Of a DNA stretch of 64,000 nt, positions 46,364 through 58,600 are shown piece after piece. The stretch is from Archivesica marissinica (Eukaryota; Mollusca; Bivalvia; Venerida; Vesicomyidae). The notes below the pieces were generated by a model. The model did not search any database. It saw only the letters and a program-made list of their open reading frames with translations, and was not told the origin of the DNA. How positions within the stretch are numbered: position 1 is the first letter of the stretch; every line of letters starts with the position of its first letter. The translations under genes and the position numbers were made by a program. The stretch lies in NCBI GenBank assembly GCA_014843695.1, contig CM026393.1, positions 8,806,740-8,870,739 on the forward strand. Direction: 5' to 3'.

Positions 46364-46741
46364 CTGATGTCGTTATATGGTGCAGTATTCGTCTATATTC
46401 CGTCACTACGATTGATCACTTACCTTCATTCTGCCTTACCTTGACAACAAGGTATGCATGGAAGTGGAATCACACGTGCATAAAATGCCGTCGCTAAAGG
46501 GAGATTACGCTGTGCAAATCACACACTCGTCTGGCGGGAATTTGTCTTAAAGACACACCCGACCTATTTTGAAATCTCACAGACAGCATGCAATATCACA
46601 CTTCGTATGCTGCTTTGCCTAGGTTTACCTGTAATGTTAACGAGCAATGTGTATTTATTTATCCACATCTCTTACATGAACATTTCACCAATCAGAAAAT
46701 TCTAAATATATATTGCACATAGCCATTCTTTTAGGAATTAT
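46364..46741. other. No feature seen
   Basis: Unique sequence between two arrays, with no coding exon or repeat recognised. Confidence 0.5.
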
Positions 46742-47392
46742 AACAGACAATAAAATACAAGCACTGACCAAACATGGTAATATAATATATGTATATACGA
46801 CAATGAAATACAAGCACTGACCAAACATGGTAATATAATATATGTATATACGACAATGAAATACAAGCACTGACCAAACATGGTTATATAATATATGTAT
46901 ACACGACAATGAAATACAAGCACTGACCAAACATGGTAATATAATATATGTATATACGACAATGAAATACAAGCACTGACCAAACATGGTTATATAATAT
47001 ATGTATATACGACAATGAAATACAAGCACTGACCAAACATGGTAATATAATATATGTATACACGACAATGAAATACAAGCACTGACCAAACATGGTAATA
47101 TAATATATGTATATACGACAATGAAATACAAGCACTGACCAAACATGGTTATATAATATATGTATACACGACAATGAAATACAAGCACTGACCAAACATG
47201 GTAATATAATATATGTATATACGACAATGAAATACAAGCACTGACCAAACATGGTTATATAATATATGTATATACGACAATGAAATACAAGCACTGACCA
47301 AACATGGTAATATAATATATGTATACACGACAATGAAATACAAGCACTGACCAAACATGGTAATATAATATATGTATATACGACAATGAAAT
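46742..47392. repeat. 53-bp minisatellite, about 12 copies
   Basis: The unit contains ATACAAGCACTGACCAAACA and TGGTAATATAATATATGTAT. Two positions vary (GGTAAT/GGTTAT and TATATAC/TATACAC). All minus-strand frames stay open, giving spurious frames up to 187 codons. Confidence 0.95.
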
Positions 47393-47577
47393 GCTTGTTT
47401 TTTTCACTATACTGCATAACGCCATGTCTTTAAATTCATATATCCACACCAAAACCTAAACAGGTGCTTGGTGTTGAACGAGGCCCACTCACTGTGCACG
47501 GTTAGTTAAGTTAGTTAGTTATATTGCAGAATATACATGTAGGCATATCTATCAATAAGTATGACAAATATGTATGT

Positions 47578-48315
47578 ACACATTGGATTGACCTCCTATA
47601 AACACATTGGATTGACCTCTATTAAACACATTGAATTACCTCTATTAAACACATTGGATTACCTCTATTAAACACATTGGATTGACCTCCTATAAACACA
47701 TTGGATTGACCTCTATTAAACACATTGGATTGACCTCTATTACACACATTGGATTACCTCTATTAAACACATTGGATTGACCTCCTATAAACACATTGGA
47801 CTGACCTCTATTAAACACATTGGATTGACCTCTATTAAACACATTGGATTACCTCTATTAAACACATTGGATTGACCTCCTATAAACACATTGGATTGAC
47901 CTCCTATAAACACATTGGATTGACCTCCTATAAACACATTGGATTGACCTCTATTAAACACATTGGATTGACCTATATTAAACACGTTAGATTGACCTCT
48001 ATTAAACACATTGGATTGACCTCTATTAAACACATTGGATTACCTCTATTAAGCACATTGGATTGACCTCTATTAAACACATTGGATTGACCTCTATTAA
48101 GCACATTGGATTGACCGCTATTAAACACATTGGATTACCTCTATTAAACACATTGGATTGACCGCTATTAAATACATTGGATTGACCTCTATTAAACACG
48201 TTGGATTGACCTCTATTAAGCACATTGGATTGACCTCTATTAAGCACATTGGATTGACCTCTATTAAACTCATCGGTTTGACCTATATTAAACACATCGG
48301 ATTGGCCTCTATTTA
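47578..48315. repeat. 22-24-bp minisatellite, about 31 copies
   Basis: The unit CACATTGGATTGACCTCTAT plus TAAA repeats, with a shorter class (GGATTACCTC, lacking 2 bases) and a CTCCTATAAA class; substitutions increase toward the right end. Confidence 0.93.
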
Positions 48316-48340
48316 ATATTATACTCTATATATATTAACA

Positions 48341-48559
48341 CATTTGATTCTGGATACCGTTCAAGCAGTATTTGGAAATAACATAGTCAGATCAGCCGCC
48401 ACAGAACGAAATGCTGTTTGCTATTCAGATGACCTTGCTAAGACACTTGGCTATGTAGCAAACAACATAGATCCTGTTCAACACACATAGTGTGATGCTG
48501 CATGCTGATCAGGATCTATGTTGTTTGCAAAAGCCTTTAAATGTATCCAGAATGAAATG
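48341..48559. mobile_element. Palindromic MITE-like element with nested inverted repeats
   Basis: The outer arms 48341-48357 and 48543-48559 are inverted copies (16 of 17 bases; core ATTCTGGATAC). Inside, GCAAACAACATAGATCCTG at 48458-48476 is the exact reverse complement of 48510-48528, a 19-bp perfect stem with a 33-base loop. No coding capacity. It could fold into a strong hairpin if transcribed. Confidence 0.6.
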
Positions 48560-48674
48560 GTTTAATTATTATATGAGATACAAGCAAACTGTATTCTATA
48601 TTTAGCAGCATTTCTTCAGAGAACGTTCACGTTCTGTATTAATGTTTTACTGTACGAGCATAACTTATTCATTG

Positions 48675-51600
48675 TTCATCAGCATCAGTTAGATGGTGCA
48701 TGTCTCTCGGCTGTACATCCTCCTGCACACGTCCTACCTTTCATTGTTCATCAGCATCAGTTAGATGGTGCATGTCTCTCGGCTGTACATCCTCCTGCAC
48801 ACGTCCTACCTTTCATTGTTCATCAGCATCAGTTAGATGGTGCATGTCTCTCGGCTGTACATCCTCCTGCACACGTCCTACCTTTCATTGTTCATCAGCA
48901 TCAGTTAGATGGTGCATGTCTCTCGGCTGTACATCCTCCTACCTTTCATTGTTCATCAGCATCAGTTAGATGGTGCATGTCTCTCGGCTGTACATCCTCC
49001 TGCACACGTCCTACCTTTCATTGTTCATCAGCATCAGTTAGATGGTGCATGTCTCTCGGCTGTACATCCTCCTGCACACGTCCTACCTTTCATTGTACAT
49101 CAGCATCAGTTAGATGGTGCATGTCTCTCGGCTGTACATCCTCCTGCACACGTCCTACCTTTCATTGTTCATCAGCATCAGTTAGATGGTGCATGTCTCT
49201 CGGCTGTACATCCTCCTGCACACGTCCTACCTTTCATTGTTCATCAGCATCAGTTATATGGTGCATGTCTCTCGGCTGTACATCCTCCTGCACATGTCCT
49301 ACCTTTCATTGTTCATCAGCATCAGTTAGATGGTGCATGTCTCTTGGCTGTACATCCTCATGCACACGTCCTACCTTTCATTGTTCATCAGCATCAGTTA
49401 GATGGTGCATGTCTCTCGGCTGTACATCCTCCTGCACACGTCCTACCTTTCATTGTTCATCAGCATCAGTTAGATGGTGCATGTCTCTCTGCTGTACATC
49501 CTCCTGCACACTTCATACCTTTCATTGTTCGTCAGCATCGGTTAGATGGTGCATGTCTCTCGGCTGTACATCCTCCTGCACACTTCCTACCTTTCATTGT
49601 TCATCAGCATCAGTTAGATGGTGCATGTCTCTCGGCTGTACATCCTCCTGCACACTTCATACCTTTCATTGTTCATCAGCATCAGTTAGATGGTGCATGT
49701 CTCTCGGCTGTACATCCTCCTGCACACTTCATACCTGTCATTGTTCATCAGCATCAGTTAGATGGTGCATGTCTCTCGGCTGTACATCCTCCTGCACACG
49801 TCCTACCTTTCATTGTTCATCAGCATCGGTTAGATGGTGCATGTCTCTCGGCTGTACATCCTCCTGCACACGTCCTACCTATCATTGTACGTCAGCATCA
49901 GTTAGATGATGCATGTCTCTCGGCTGTACATCCTCCTGCACAGGTCCTACCTTTCATTGCTCATCAGCATCAGTTAGATGGTGCATGTCTCTCGGCTGTA
50001 CATCCTCCTGCACAGGTCCTACCTTTCATTGCTCATCAGCATCAGTTAGATGGTGCATGTCTCTCGGCTGTACATCCTCCTGCACACGTCCTACCTTTCA
50101 TTGTTCATCAGCATCAGTTAGATGGTGCATGTCTCTCGGCTGTACATCCTCCTGCACACTTCCTACCTTTCATTGTTCATCAGCATCAGTTAGATGGTGC
50201 ATGTCTCTCGGCTGTACATCCTCCTGCACACTTCCTACCTTTCATTGTTCATCAGCATCAGTTAGATGGTGCATGTCTCTCGGCTGTACATCCTCCTACC
50301 TTTCATTGTTCATCAGCATCAGTTAGATGGTGCATGTCTCTCGGCTGTACATCCTCCTGCACACGTCCTACCTTTCATTGTTCATCAGCATCAGTTAGAT
50401 GGTGCATGTCTCTCGGCTGTACATCCTCCTGCACACGTCCTACCTTTCATTGTTCATCAGCATCAGTTAGATGGTGCATGTCTCTCGGCTGTACATCCTC
50501 CTGCACACTTCATACCTTTCATTGTTCATCAGCATCAGTTAGATGGTGCATGTCTCTCGGCTGTACATCCTCCTACCTTTCATTGTTCATCAGCATCAGT
50601 TAGATGGTGCATGTCTCTCGGCTGTACATCCTCCTGCACACGTCCTACCTTTCATTGTTCATCAGCATCAGTTAGATGGTGCATGTCTCTCGGCTGTACA
50701 TCCTCCTGCACACGTCCTACCTTTCATTGTTCATCAGCATCAGTTAGATGGTGCATGTCTCTCGGCTGTACATCCTCCTGCACACTTCCTACCTTTCATT
50801 GTTCATCAGCATCAGTTAGATGGTGCATGTCTCTCGGCTGTACATCCTCCTGCACACGTCCTACCTTTCATTGTTCATCAGCATCAGTTAGATGGTGCAT
50901 GTCTCTCGGCTGTACATCCTCCTGCACACGTCCTACCTTTCATTGTTCATCAGCATCAGTTAGATGGTGCATGTCTCTCGGCTGTACATCCTCCTGCACA
51001 CGTCCTACCTTTCATTGTTCATCAGCATCAGTTAGATGGTGCATGTCTCTCGGCTGTACATCCTCCTGCACACGTCCTACCTTTCATTGTTCATCAGCAT
51101 CAGTTAGATGGTGCATGTCTCTCGGCTGTACATCCTCCTGCACACGTCCTACCTTTCATTGTTCATCAGCATCAGTTAGATGGTGCATGTCTCTCGGCTG
51201 TACATCCTCCTGCACACGTCCTACCTTTCATTGTTCATCAGCATCAGTTAGATGGTGCATGTCTCTCGGCTGTACATCCTCCTGCACACGTCCTACCTTT
51301 CATTGTTCATCAGCATCAGTTAGATGGTGCATGTCTCTCGGCTGTACATCCTCCTGCACACGTCCTACCTTTCATTGTTCATCAGCATCAGTTAGATGGT
51401 GCATGTCTCTCGGCTGTACATCCTCATACCTTTCATTGTTCATCAGCATCAGTTAGATGGTGCATGTCTCTCGGCTGTACATCCTCCTGCACACGTCCTA
51501 CCTTTCATTGTTCATCAGCATCAGTTAGATGGTGCATGTCTCTCGGCTGTACATCCTCCTGCACACTTCATACCTTTCATTGTTCATCAGCATCAGTTAG

Positions 51601-51727
51601 ATGGTGCATGTCTCTCGGCTGTACATCCTCCTGCACACGTCCTACCTTTCATTGTTCATCAGCATCAGTTAGATGGTGCATGTCTCTCGGCTGTACATCC
51701 TCCTGCACACTTCCTACCTTTCATTGT
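48675..51727. repeat. 72-bp minisatellite, about 43 copies
   Basis: The unit contains TTCATCAGCATCAGTTAGAT, GGTGCATGTCTCTCGGCTGT and ACATCCTCCTGCACACGTCC. Four units (near 48935, 50290, 50565 and 51420) lack the 11 bases GCACACGTCCT or close to it and shift the frame. The unit is 24 codons long and stop-free on the plus strand, so frames of 564, 400 and 396 codons appear. No protein family is recognised and no gene is called. Confidence 0.96.
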
Positions 51728-51974
51728 CGGATATTATCAACATAAATACTTAGTGGTGTCGTTAATGTTCAATTAAATAACTCTAAGTGACAGGTCCTGC
51801 CTGCTATCCAGATCAGTTAATTGTCTCATGTGTTGACTTTTATGTACTTCGGAAATAGAAACAATGACTGTTAATTTAGTGGGATAAAATGTATCGGAGC
51901 ATATACGGGATCATGCCACGTGTCGGCGTAGTCCGCTGTCCTCGTTTAATTTACCGTTGGGAATTAGCGATACA
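51728..51974. other. No feature seen
   Basis: Spacer between the 72-bp array and the SINE; nothing recognised. Confidence 0.5.
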
Positions 51975-52270
51975 CAGGGGCCCCTCCGTTACCGAGTGCA
52001 TGGTTGCGATCGTTGACTTCAAACCACAGGCCCTTCATCGCTGTAGGTTCGAATCCACTGAATGTGTGAATTATTTCCTGCGAGGAAGCTATCCAGCTGA
52101 CTTGTGGATTGTTGGTGGTTATACCAGGAGGCCCGTCCGTGCAGGACGCACTGCACAGTCGTACACCGGGGGTCCTACTCCATCAATACTAGCTGGAGAG
52201 TCGCCATATGAACTAAGCTATCTGTGCAACGTAAAGCCAGCCCCAAAACGCACAAAGAAACAAAGATAGC
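51975..52270 (+). mobile_element. tRNA-derived SINE, family 3
   Basis: The head has CCGAGTGCATGGTTGCGATC (box A region) and GTAGGTTCGAATCC (box B). The body has GAGGAAGCTATCCAGCTGAC and TTGGTGGTTATACCAGGAGG, and the end has GAGAGTCGCCATATGAACTA, CAACGTAAAGCCAGCCCC and an A-rich run. From memory this layout matches a SINE core common in bivalve genomes. A 126-codon frame (51889-52269) overlapping it is a product of the SINE. Confidence 0.82.
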
Positions 52271-52395
52271 GAGTGGTTCCCGGTTGTGATGTCCTATCGT
52301 GGTCCATTAAGCGCGGTACCATGGAGAGCAGCATCTTTGTCAAAATAATGCTCATCATATCCTCACTAGTATTTAACTTAATATGAAATCATATA

Positions 52396-54074
52396 TATAT
52401 TTATAATTGTTTTTCCTCTGGGTATGGATATTTATAATTGTTTTTCCTCTGGGTATAGATATTTATAATTGTTTTTCCTCTGGGTATAGATATTCATAAT
52501 TGTTTTTCCTCTGGGTATAGATATTTATAATTGTTTTTCCTCTGGGTATATTCCTCTGGGTATAGATATTTATAATTGTCTTTCCTCTGGGTATAGATAT
52601 TTATAATTGTTTTTCCTCTGAGTATAGATATTCATAATTGTTTTTCCTCTGGGTATAGATATTTATAATTGTCTTTCCTCTGGGTATAGATATTTATAAT
52701 TGTCTTTCCTCTGGGAATAGATATTTATAATTGTTTTTCCTCTGGGTATAGATGTTTATAATTGTTTTTCCTCTGGGTATGGATATTTATAATTGTTTTT
52801 CCTCTGGGTATAGATATTTATAATTGTTTTTCCTCTGGGTATAGATATTTATAATTGTTTTTCCTCTGGGTATAGATATTTATAATTGTTTTTCCTCTGG
52901 GTATAGATATTTATAATTGTTTTTCCTCTGGGTATAGATATTTATAATTGTTTTTCCTCTGGGTATAGATGTTTATAATTGTTTTTCCTCTGGGTATGGA
53001 TATTTATAATTGTTTTTCCTCTGGGTATAGATATATATAATTGTTTTTCCTCTAGGTATAGATATTTATAATTGTCTTTCCTCTGGGTATAGATATTTAT
53101 AATTGTTTTTCCTCTAGGTATAGGTATTTATAATTGTTTTTCCACTGGGTATAGATATTTATAATTGTTTTTCCTCTGGGTATAGATATTTATAATTGTT
53201 TTTCCTCTGGGTATAGATATTTATAATTGTTTTTCCTCTGGGTATAGATATTTATAATTGTTTTTCCTCTGGGTATAGATATTTATAATTGTTTTTCCTC
53301 TGGGTATAGATATTTATAATTGTTTTTCCTCTGGGTATAGATGTTTATAATTGTTTTTCCTCTGGGTATGGATATTTATAATTGTTTTTCCTCTGGGTAT
53401 AGATATTTATAATTGTTTTTCCTCTGGGTATAGATATTTATAATTGTTTTTCCTCTGGGTATGGATATTTATAATTGTTTTTCCTCTGGGTATGGATATT
53501 TATAATTGTCTTTCCTCTGGGTATATATATTTATAATTGTCTTTCCTCTGGGTATAGATATTTATAATTATCTTTCCTCTGGGTATAGATATTTATAATT
53601 ATCTTTCCTCTGGGTATAGATATTTATAATTGTTTTTCCTCTGGGTATAGATATTTATAATTGTTTTTCCTCTGGGCATAGATATTTATAATTGTTTTTC
53701 CTCTTGGTATAGATATTTATAATTGTTTTTCCTCTGGGTATGGATATTTATAATTGTTTTTCCTCTGGGTATGGATATTTATAATTGTTTTTCCTCTGGG
53801 TATGGATATTTATAATTGTCTTTCCTCTGGGTATAGATATTTATAATTATCATTCCTCTGGGTATAGATGTTTATAATTGTTTTTCCTCTGGGTATAGAT
53901 ATTTATAATTGTTTTTCCTCTGGGTATAGATATTTATAATTGTTTTTCCTCTTGGTATAGATATTTATAATTGTTTTTCCTCTGGGTATATATATTTATA
54001 ATTGTTTTCCTCTGGGTATATATATTTAAAATTGTTTTTCCTCTGGGTATAGATATTTATAATTGTTTTTCCTC
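52396..54074. repeat. 31-bp minisatellite, about 54 copies
   Basis: The unit contains TATTTATAATTGTTTTTCCT and CTGGGTATAGA. Variants (TATGGA, ATGTTT, GTCTTT) recur in the same order, for example at 52735-52800 and 52970-53040 and 53335-53400, pointing to block duplication. Confidence 0.96.
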
Positions 54075-54809
54075 TGAGTGTCAATGTTTTATAATCATGA
54101 ATGTACATGCATCTCACATCAATATGAAGAATAAAACATGAAATTAACACAAATAATTTCCAAAATAAATATGCACTACGTATATTTTTCATATATTGGC
54201 GGCCATCTTGGATGAAAACGTTGGTTGTGACACTTTATTCGTTGAGTGCATGTCTTACGCTTTCACCAGCTACATAGCAAATACTAAAATAATGGTTTCG
54301 GTGAATGCTGAGGGAGGGGGTGCATGGTGGATCCCACCCCCAATAAAATAATAGAAAATCACAAACAAAAGAGAGAGAGAGAGAGGGGAGGCAGGGGGAT
54401 TGAGATAGGCAGGGGAGAGAGAGGATGGAGGGAGAGTACCCTAACAATGTAAATACACGGTGATAGTAGTTCATAAATGCTACATATAACCAACATTGCA
54501 GTGTATACGTGTACCTATAGTTACTATACTCAATACATAAATATCCAATTAATAGTTCAGTTAAAATGTTGTACACTCTCTTTAACAATCTTACACTATT
54601 TTCCAATTGCTGTGACATTGTCGCCTTGCCTATTCATAACTTTTGTTTAATCATATTTTATTGCAGATCAGTAGTATATATATATATATGCCATACACAA
54701 TATAAAACGATACAGAGCATGAACATGCACATGGTTTGTATCCACAGCTGATTTACAACTATAAATAGTCTGGGGTCTTCTGAGATTATTAGAAGATTAT
54801 TATTTTTTA
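54075..54809. other. Intergenic, simple-sequence stretches only
   Basis: Contains a GA/GGGA-rich stretch (54368-54432) and a TA microsatellite (54674-54689). The open frames here lack any recognisable protein feature. Confidence 0.5.
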
Positions 54810-54945
54810 TTTAAGTTTATTTAACCGGTTGCCCATTTGAGCGACGGACAGCTTACCTAACAACACTTTTCCTGGACAGACTCCAGCGGTTAACCAGTAC
54901 TTGGTGCACCAACCTTCGTAAGAAACTTCCAAATTGTTCATATAA
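54810..54945 (-). mobile_element. SINE-like repeat fragment, 3' part (possibly family 4)
   Basis: On the minus strand it ends GCTCAAATGGGCAACCGGTT, then AAATAAACTTAAATAAA, resembling the tail at 5418-5462 (CTCATATGGGCAACC, ATAAATAAACG). The upstream part (GTACTGGTTAACCGCTGGAG) is not recognisably tRNA-like. Confidence 0.45.
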
Positions 54946-54954
54946 ATTAGACCG

Positions 54955-55104
54955 TATGTGAGATGGTACGGTGGTCGTCAGATCAGACAGGTAGGTTTTC
55001 TCCGGGTACTCCGGTTTCCCCCCACACGAATGACCACATTTACGCTTTCATCCTCGCCAAAGAGAGTCAGCGGCCTTAACCACTCGACCACAGTGGCTGC
55101 CATT
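54955..55104 (+). mobile_element. SINE family 1 fragment fused to a tRNA-Ser/Leu-like fragment
   Basis: Bases 54957-55066 hold the family 1 body (GATGGTACGGTGGTCG, GGTTTTCTCCGGGTACTCCG, ACGCTTTCATCC). In place of the usual tail, 55068-55103 read on the minus strand GGCAGCCACTGTGGTCGAGT, then GGTTAAGGCCGCTGA, the 5' half of a Ser/Leu-type tRNA. This may be the head of another SINE joined here. Confidence 0.6.
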
Positions 55105-55284
55105 TTGAGATTTTGGATTTAAATGTCGCTTTATACTTGACAGAAATGTTGAGCATTTAAACAGGTAATGGAACTCGCCTCCATGGATTGACACAGTGTG
55201 CATTTTCTCATATTAACTTCTATTCTATTCCACTGTCCAATGTATACAGGAAGTTTCTGATTTCCCGTTCTGAACATAATCATG

Positions 55285-56528
55285 TATCTTAACAGTTTAT
55301 GTTGATATTTATCAGTTTATATCGATATTTATCCGTTTATGTTGATATTTAACCGTTTATGTTGACATTTAACAGTTTATATCGATATTTATCAGTTTAT
55401 GTTGATATTTAACAGTTTATATCGATATTTATCAGTTTATGTTGACATTTATCAGTTTATATCGATATTTATCAGTTTATGTTGATATTTAACAGTTTAT
55501 ATCGATATTTATCAGTTTATGTTGATATTTAACCGTTTATGTTGATATTTAACCGTTTATATCGATATTTATCAGTTTATGTTGATATTTAACAGTTTAT
55601 ATCGATATTTAACCGTTTATATCGATATTTATCAGTTTATGTTGATATTTAACCGTTTATATCGATATTTAACAGTTTATGTTGATATTTAACAGTTTAT
55701 GTTGATATTTAACCGTTTATGTTGATATTTAACCGTTTATGTTGATATTTAACCGTTTATGTTGATATTTAACCGTTTATGTTGATATTTAACAGTTTAT
55801 GTTGATATTTAACCGTTTATATCGATATTTAACCGTTTATGTTGATATTTAACCGTTTATGTTGATATTTATCAGTTTATGTTGATATTTAACAGTTTAT
55901 GTTGACATTTAACAGTTTATGTTGATATTTAACCGTTTATGTTGACATTTAACCGTTTATGTTGATATTTAACAGTTTATGTTGACATTTAACAGTTTAT
56001 GTTGATATTTAACCGTTTATGTTGATATTTAACCGTTTATGTTGATATTTAACCGTTTATGTTGATATTTAACCGTTTATGTTGATATTTAACCGTTTAT
56101 GTTGATATTAACCAAAAACAGTTTATGTTGATATTTAACCGTTTATGTTGATATTTAACCGTTTATGTTGATATTTAACCGTTTATGTTGATATTTATCA
56201 GTTTATGTTGATATTTAACAGTTTATGTTGATATTTAACAGTTTATGTTGACATTTATCAGTTTATGTTGATATTTAACAGTTTATGTTGATATTTAACA
56301 GTTTATGTTGATATTTAACAGTTTATATCGATATTTATCAGTTTATGTTGATATTTAACAGTTTATGTTGATATTTAACAGTTTATGTTGATATTTAACC
56401 GTTTATGTTGATATTTAACAGTTTATGTTGATATTTATCCGTTTATGTTGATATTTAACCGGTTATGTTGATATTTAACCGTTTATGTTGTTTATGTTGA
56501 TATTTAACTGTTTATGTTGATATTTAAC
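55285..56528. repeat. 20-bp minisatellite, about 62 copies
   Basis: The unit GTTGATATTTAACCGTTTAT keeps exact 20-base phase for over 800 bases. Units beginning ATCGAT alternate with GTTGAT units in the left third (about 55381-55700); the right two thirds are nearly all GTTGAT. One disturbed unit lies at 56101-56120. Confidence 0.96.
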
Positions 56529-56737
56529 AAAGGGTTGCTCAAATTCAAATGTGTTATATTATTATAATTAGCTTAATAGTTTTTACACGTGCTTGATGTT
56601 TGAATTGTTGAATGCCATTACCTAAAAACAGGTCTGATAAGTTATGTTTAACCGTTTCACCAAGCCATTCCCTAGCTAAACTGCGTACGCACCCCATACC
56701 TTATATACACCACCTGTAATGATTACACTGTTCTGCT

Positions 56738-56970
56738 TGAAGTCGTGATAGCGCAGTGGATGGGCATTCGCTTCAGGTGCGAAAGGTCTGGAGTTCGAGT
56801 CCCGCTGGAGCCGTTACGATTGTGCCCTTAGGCAAGGCATTTCAATTCCACGTTGCCTCTTCTCTCTCCCTCATGGCGATGGATTCCACAAGGAATGAGG
56901 TCTCGAGAGTGATTAATATAAGTTGAAAGAACTTGTTTCGCAATCGAGCTAAAATAAATTTGTATGAACA
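56738..56970 (+). mobile_element. tRNA-derived SINE, family 2
   Basis: Box A (TAGCGCAGTGG) and box B (GAGTTCGAGTCCC) at 56750-56808; body TGCCCTTAGGCAAGGCATTT and CACGTTGCCTCTTCTCTCTC; tail TTAATATAAGTTGAAAGAAC, TTGTTTCGCAATCGAGC and AAAATAAATT. Sister copy of 44451-44685. Confidence 0.9.
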
Positions 56971-57114
56971 ATATTCATGTATTTTATTCATTGGAATAGG
57001 TTTGTATATTACTTATTTGGAAATTACTCATCGCAAAATAATACATTAAACTGGCTACTATTATTCATTCGGTGAAATCAAATGAGACAAATGGACACCA
57101 TTCTATGTCTAGAC

Positions 57115-57275
57115 AAGGGCTTCACACCTAGTTCTCCATATACAATACATGTTGGTGTAACACCATTCTATGTCCATAGACAAGGACATCACACCTAGTT
57201 CTCCATATACAATACATGTTGGTGTAACACCATTCTATGTCCATATACAATACATGTTGGTGTAGACATGTTCAC
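57115..57275. repeat. Short direct duplication (~66 bp)
   Basis: CACACCTAGTTCTCCATATA and the following ACAATACATGTTGGTGTAAC, CACCATTCTATGTCCATA occur at about 57121 and again at about 57189, with a third partial copy at about 57240. Confidence 0.8.
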
Positions 57276-57327
57276 ACCTAAAATACATGTTAGGAATTTT
57301 AGCTGAATCCTTACAATCTTATCAATA

Positions 57328-57986
57328 TAACGGTAACAACAGATATGTTGGTGTATGTAACGGTAACAACTGATATGTTGGTGTATATAACGGTAACAAC
57401 AGATATGTTGGTGTATGTAACGGTAACAACAGATATGTTGATGTATGTAACGGTAACAACAGATATGTTGGTGTATGTAACGGTAACAACAGATATGTTG
57501 GTGTATGTAACGGTAACAACAGATATGTTGATGTATGTAACGGTAACAACAGATATGTTGATGTATGTAACGGTAACAACTGATATGTTGATGTATATAA
57601 CGGTAACAACTGATATGTTGATGTATGTAACGGTAACAACAGATATGTTGATGTATGTAACGGTAACAACAGATATGTTGATGTATGTAACGGTAACAAC
57701 AGATATGTTGGTGTATGTAACGGTAACAACAGATATGTTGGTGTATGTAACGGTAACAACAGATATGTTGGTGTATATAACGGTAACAACAGATATGTTG
57801 GTGTATGTAACGGTAACAACAGATATGTTGGTGTATGTAACGGTAACAACAGATGTGTTGGTGTATATAACGGTAACAACAGATATGTTGGTGTATGTAA
57901 CGGTAACAACAGATATGTTGATGTATGTAACGGTAACAACAGATATGTTGGTGTATATAACGGTAACAACAGATATGTTGGTGTAT
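57328..57986. repeat. 30-bp minisatellite, 22 copies
   Basis: The unit GTAACGGTAACAACAGATAT plus GTTGGTGTAT repeats in exact 30-base phase with few substitutions. Frames on both strands stay open (up to 270 codons) as a consequence. A relic unit is seen at about 58495-58550 (TTGGTGTATATAATGGAAAC). Confidence 0.96.
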
Positions 57987-58600
57987 ACCCAGGTCTCTCC
58001 TCCACAACGTGCACGTCGTGACCTAGGCACAGCTCACAGCAGGAATATGGGTCAAGGACTTCACTGATGGAATCCGGGCCATCGGAGCAGAGGTCGTGTG
58101 ACTCAATACGAGTATAAACATACTACTAACTTACCTACTTGGCGAGACAGCGCTCGGTGCTGGCGACGGCGGATAGCTGGGTTTTTTTAGCCGGCTCCTT
58201 CAAGGGGACGGTTCTCCTTCAAGGAAGACGGTATGACGCTGATTTCTTGGTGGCGCGAGGATCCCAGCGAAGAAACCGGAACCATTATTGCTGCTGTTAG
58301 CTTAGACATCGTGGAGAGTGTGGTCCTAAAAGGAACCCCTTCGAAAGATGGATACAGTATTTGTCACGCTGAGAAGAACGGAAGATGCCTTTCCAGTTGT
58401 CAACATAAGCAACTTATAGATGACAACGTAATCTACTTAGAGAAACCAGTCGCCCAAATGTCTCGGCGAAGGCGACTATAAAGTAAACTATATCGTTCCG
58501 TTGGTGTATATAATGGAAACAACTTATAAGTTGATGTTTATAACGGTAAATTTGATGACATGAGTATTGAGTAAATTAGCGATTCTACTTCAGTGCTTGT
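57987..58600 (+). other. Unique segment with an 82-codon open frame, unassigned
   Basis: This GC-richer segment lies between the 30-bp array and a relic unit of the same array. The frame 58233-58481 starts MTLISWWREDPSEETG and ends in a basic RRRRL; no family is recognised. A small inverted arrangement (CTCCTTCAAGGGGACGG and CTCCTTCAAGGAAGACGG, 58196-58230) is a short direct repeat. It could be a fragment of a mobile element's 5' part or a host exon; I cannot decide. Confidence 0.3.

Noticed and set aside
48909..51745. Plus-strand open frames of 564, 400, 396 and 310 codons
   Set aside because: Overlapping frames all open at once over a 72-bp tandem repeat; this is expected from the unit and not a sign of coding.
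54235..54618. 127-codon minus frame
   Set aside because: Runs through a GA-rich simple sequence and has no recognisable domain or splice context.
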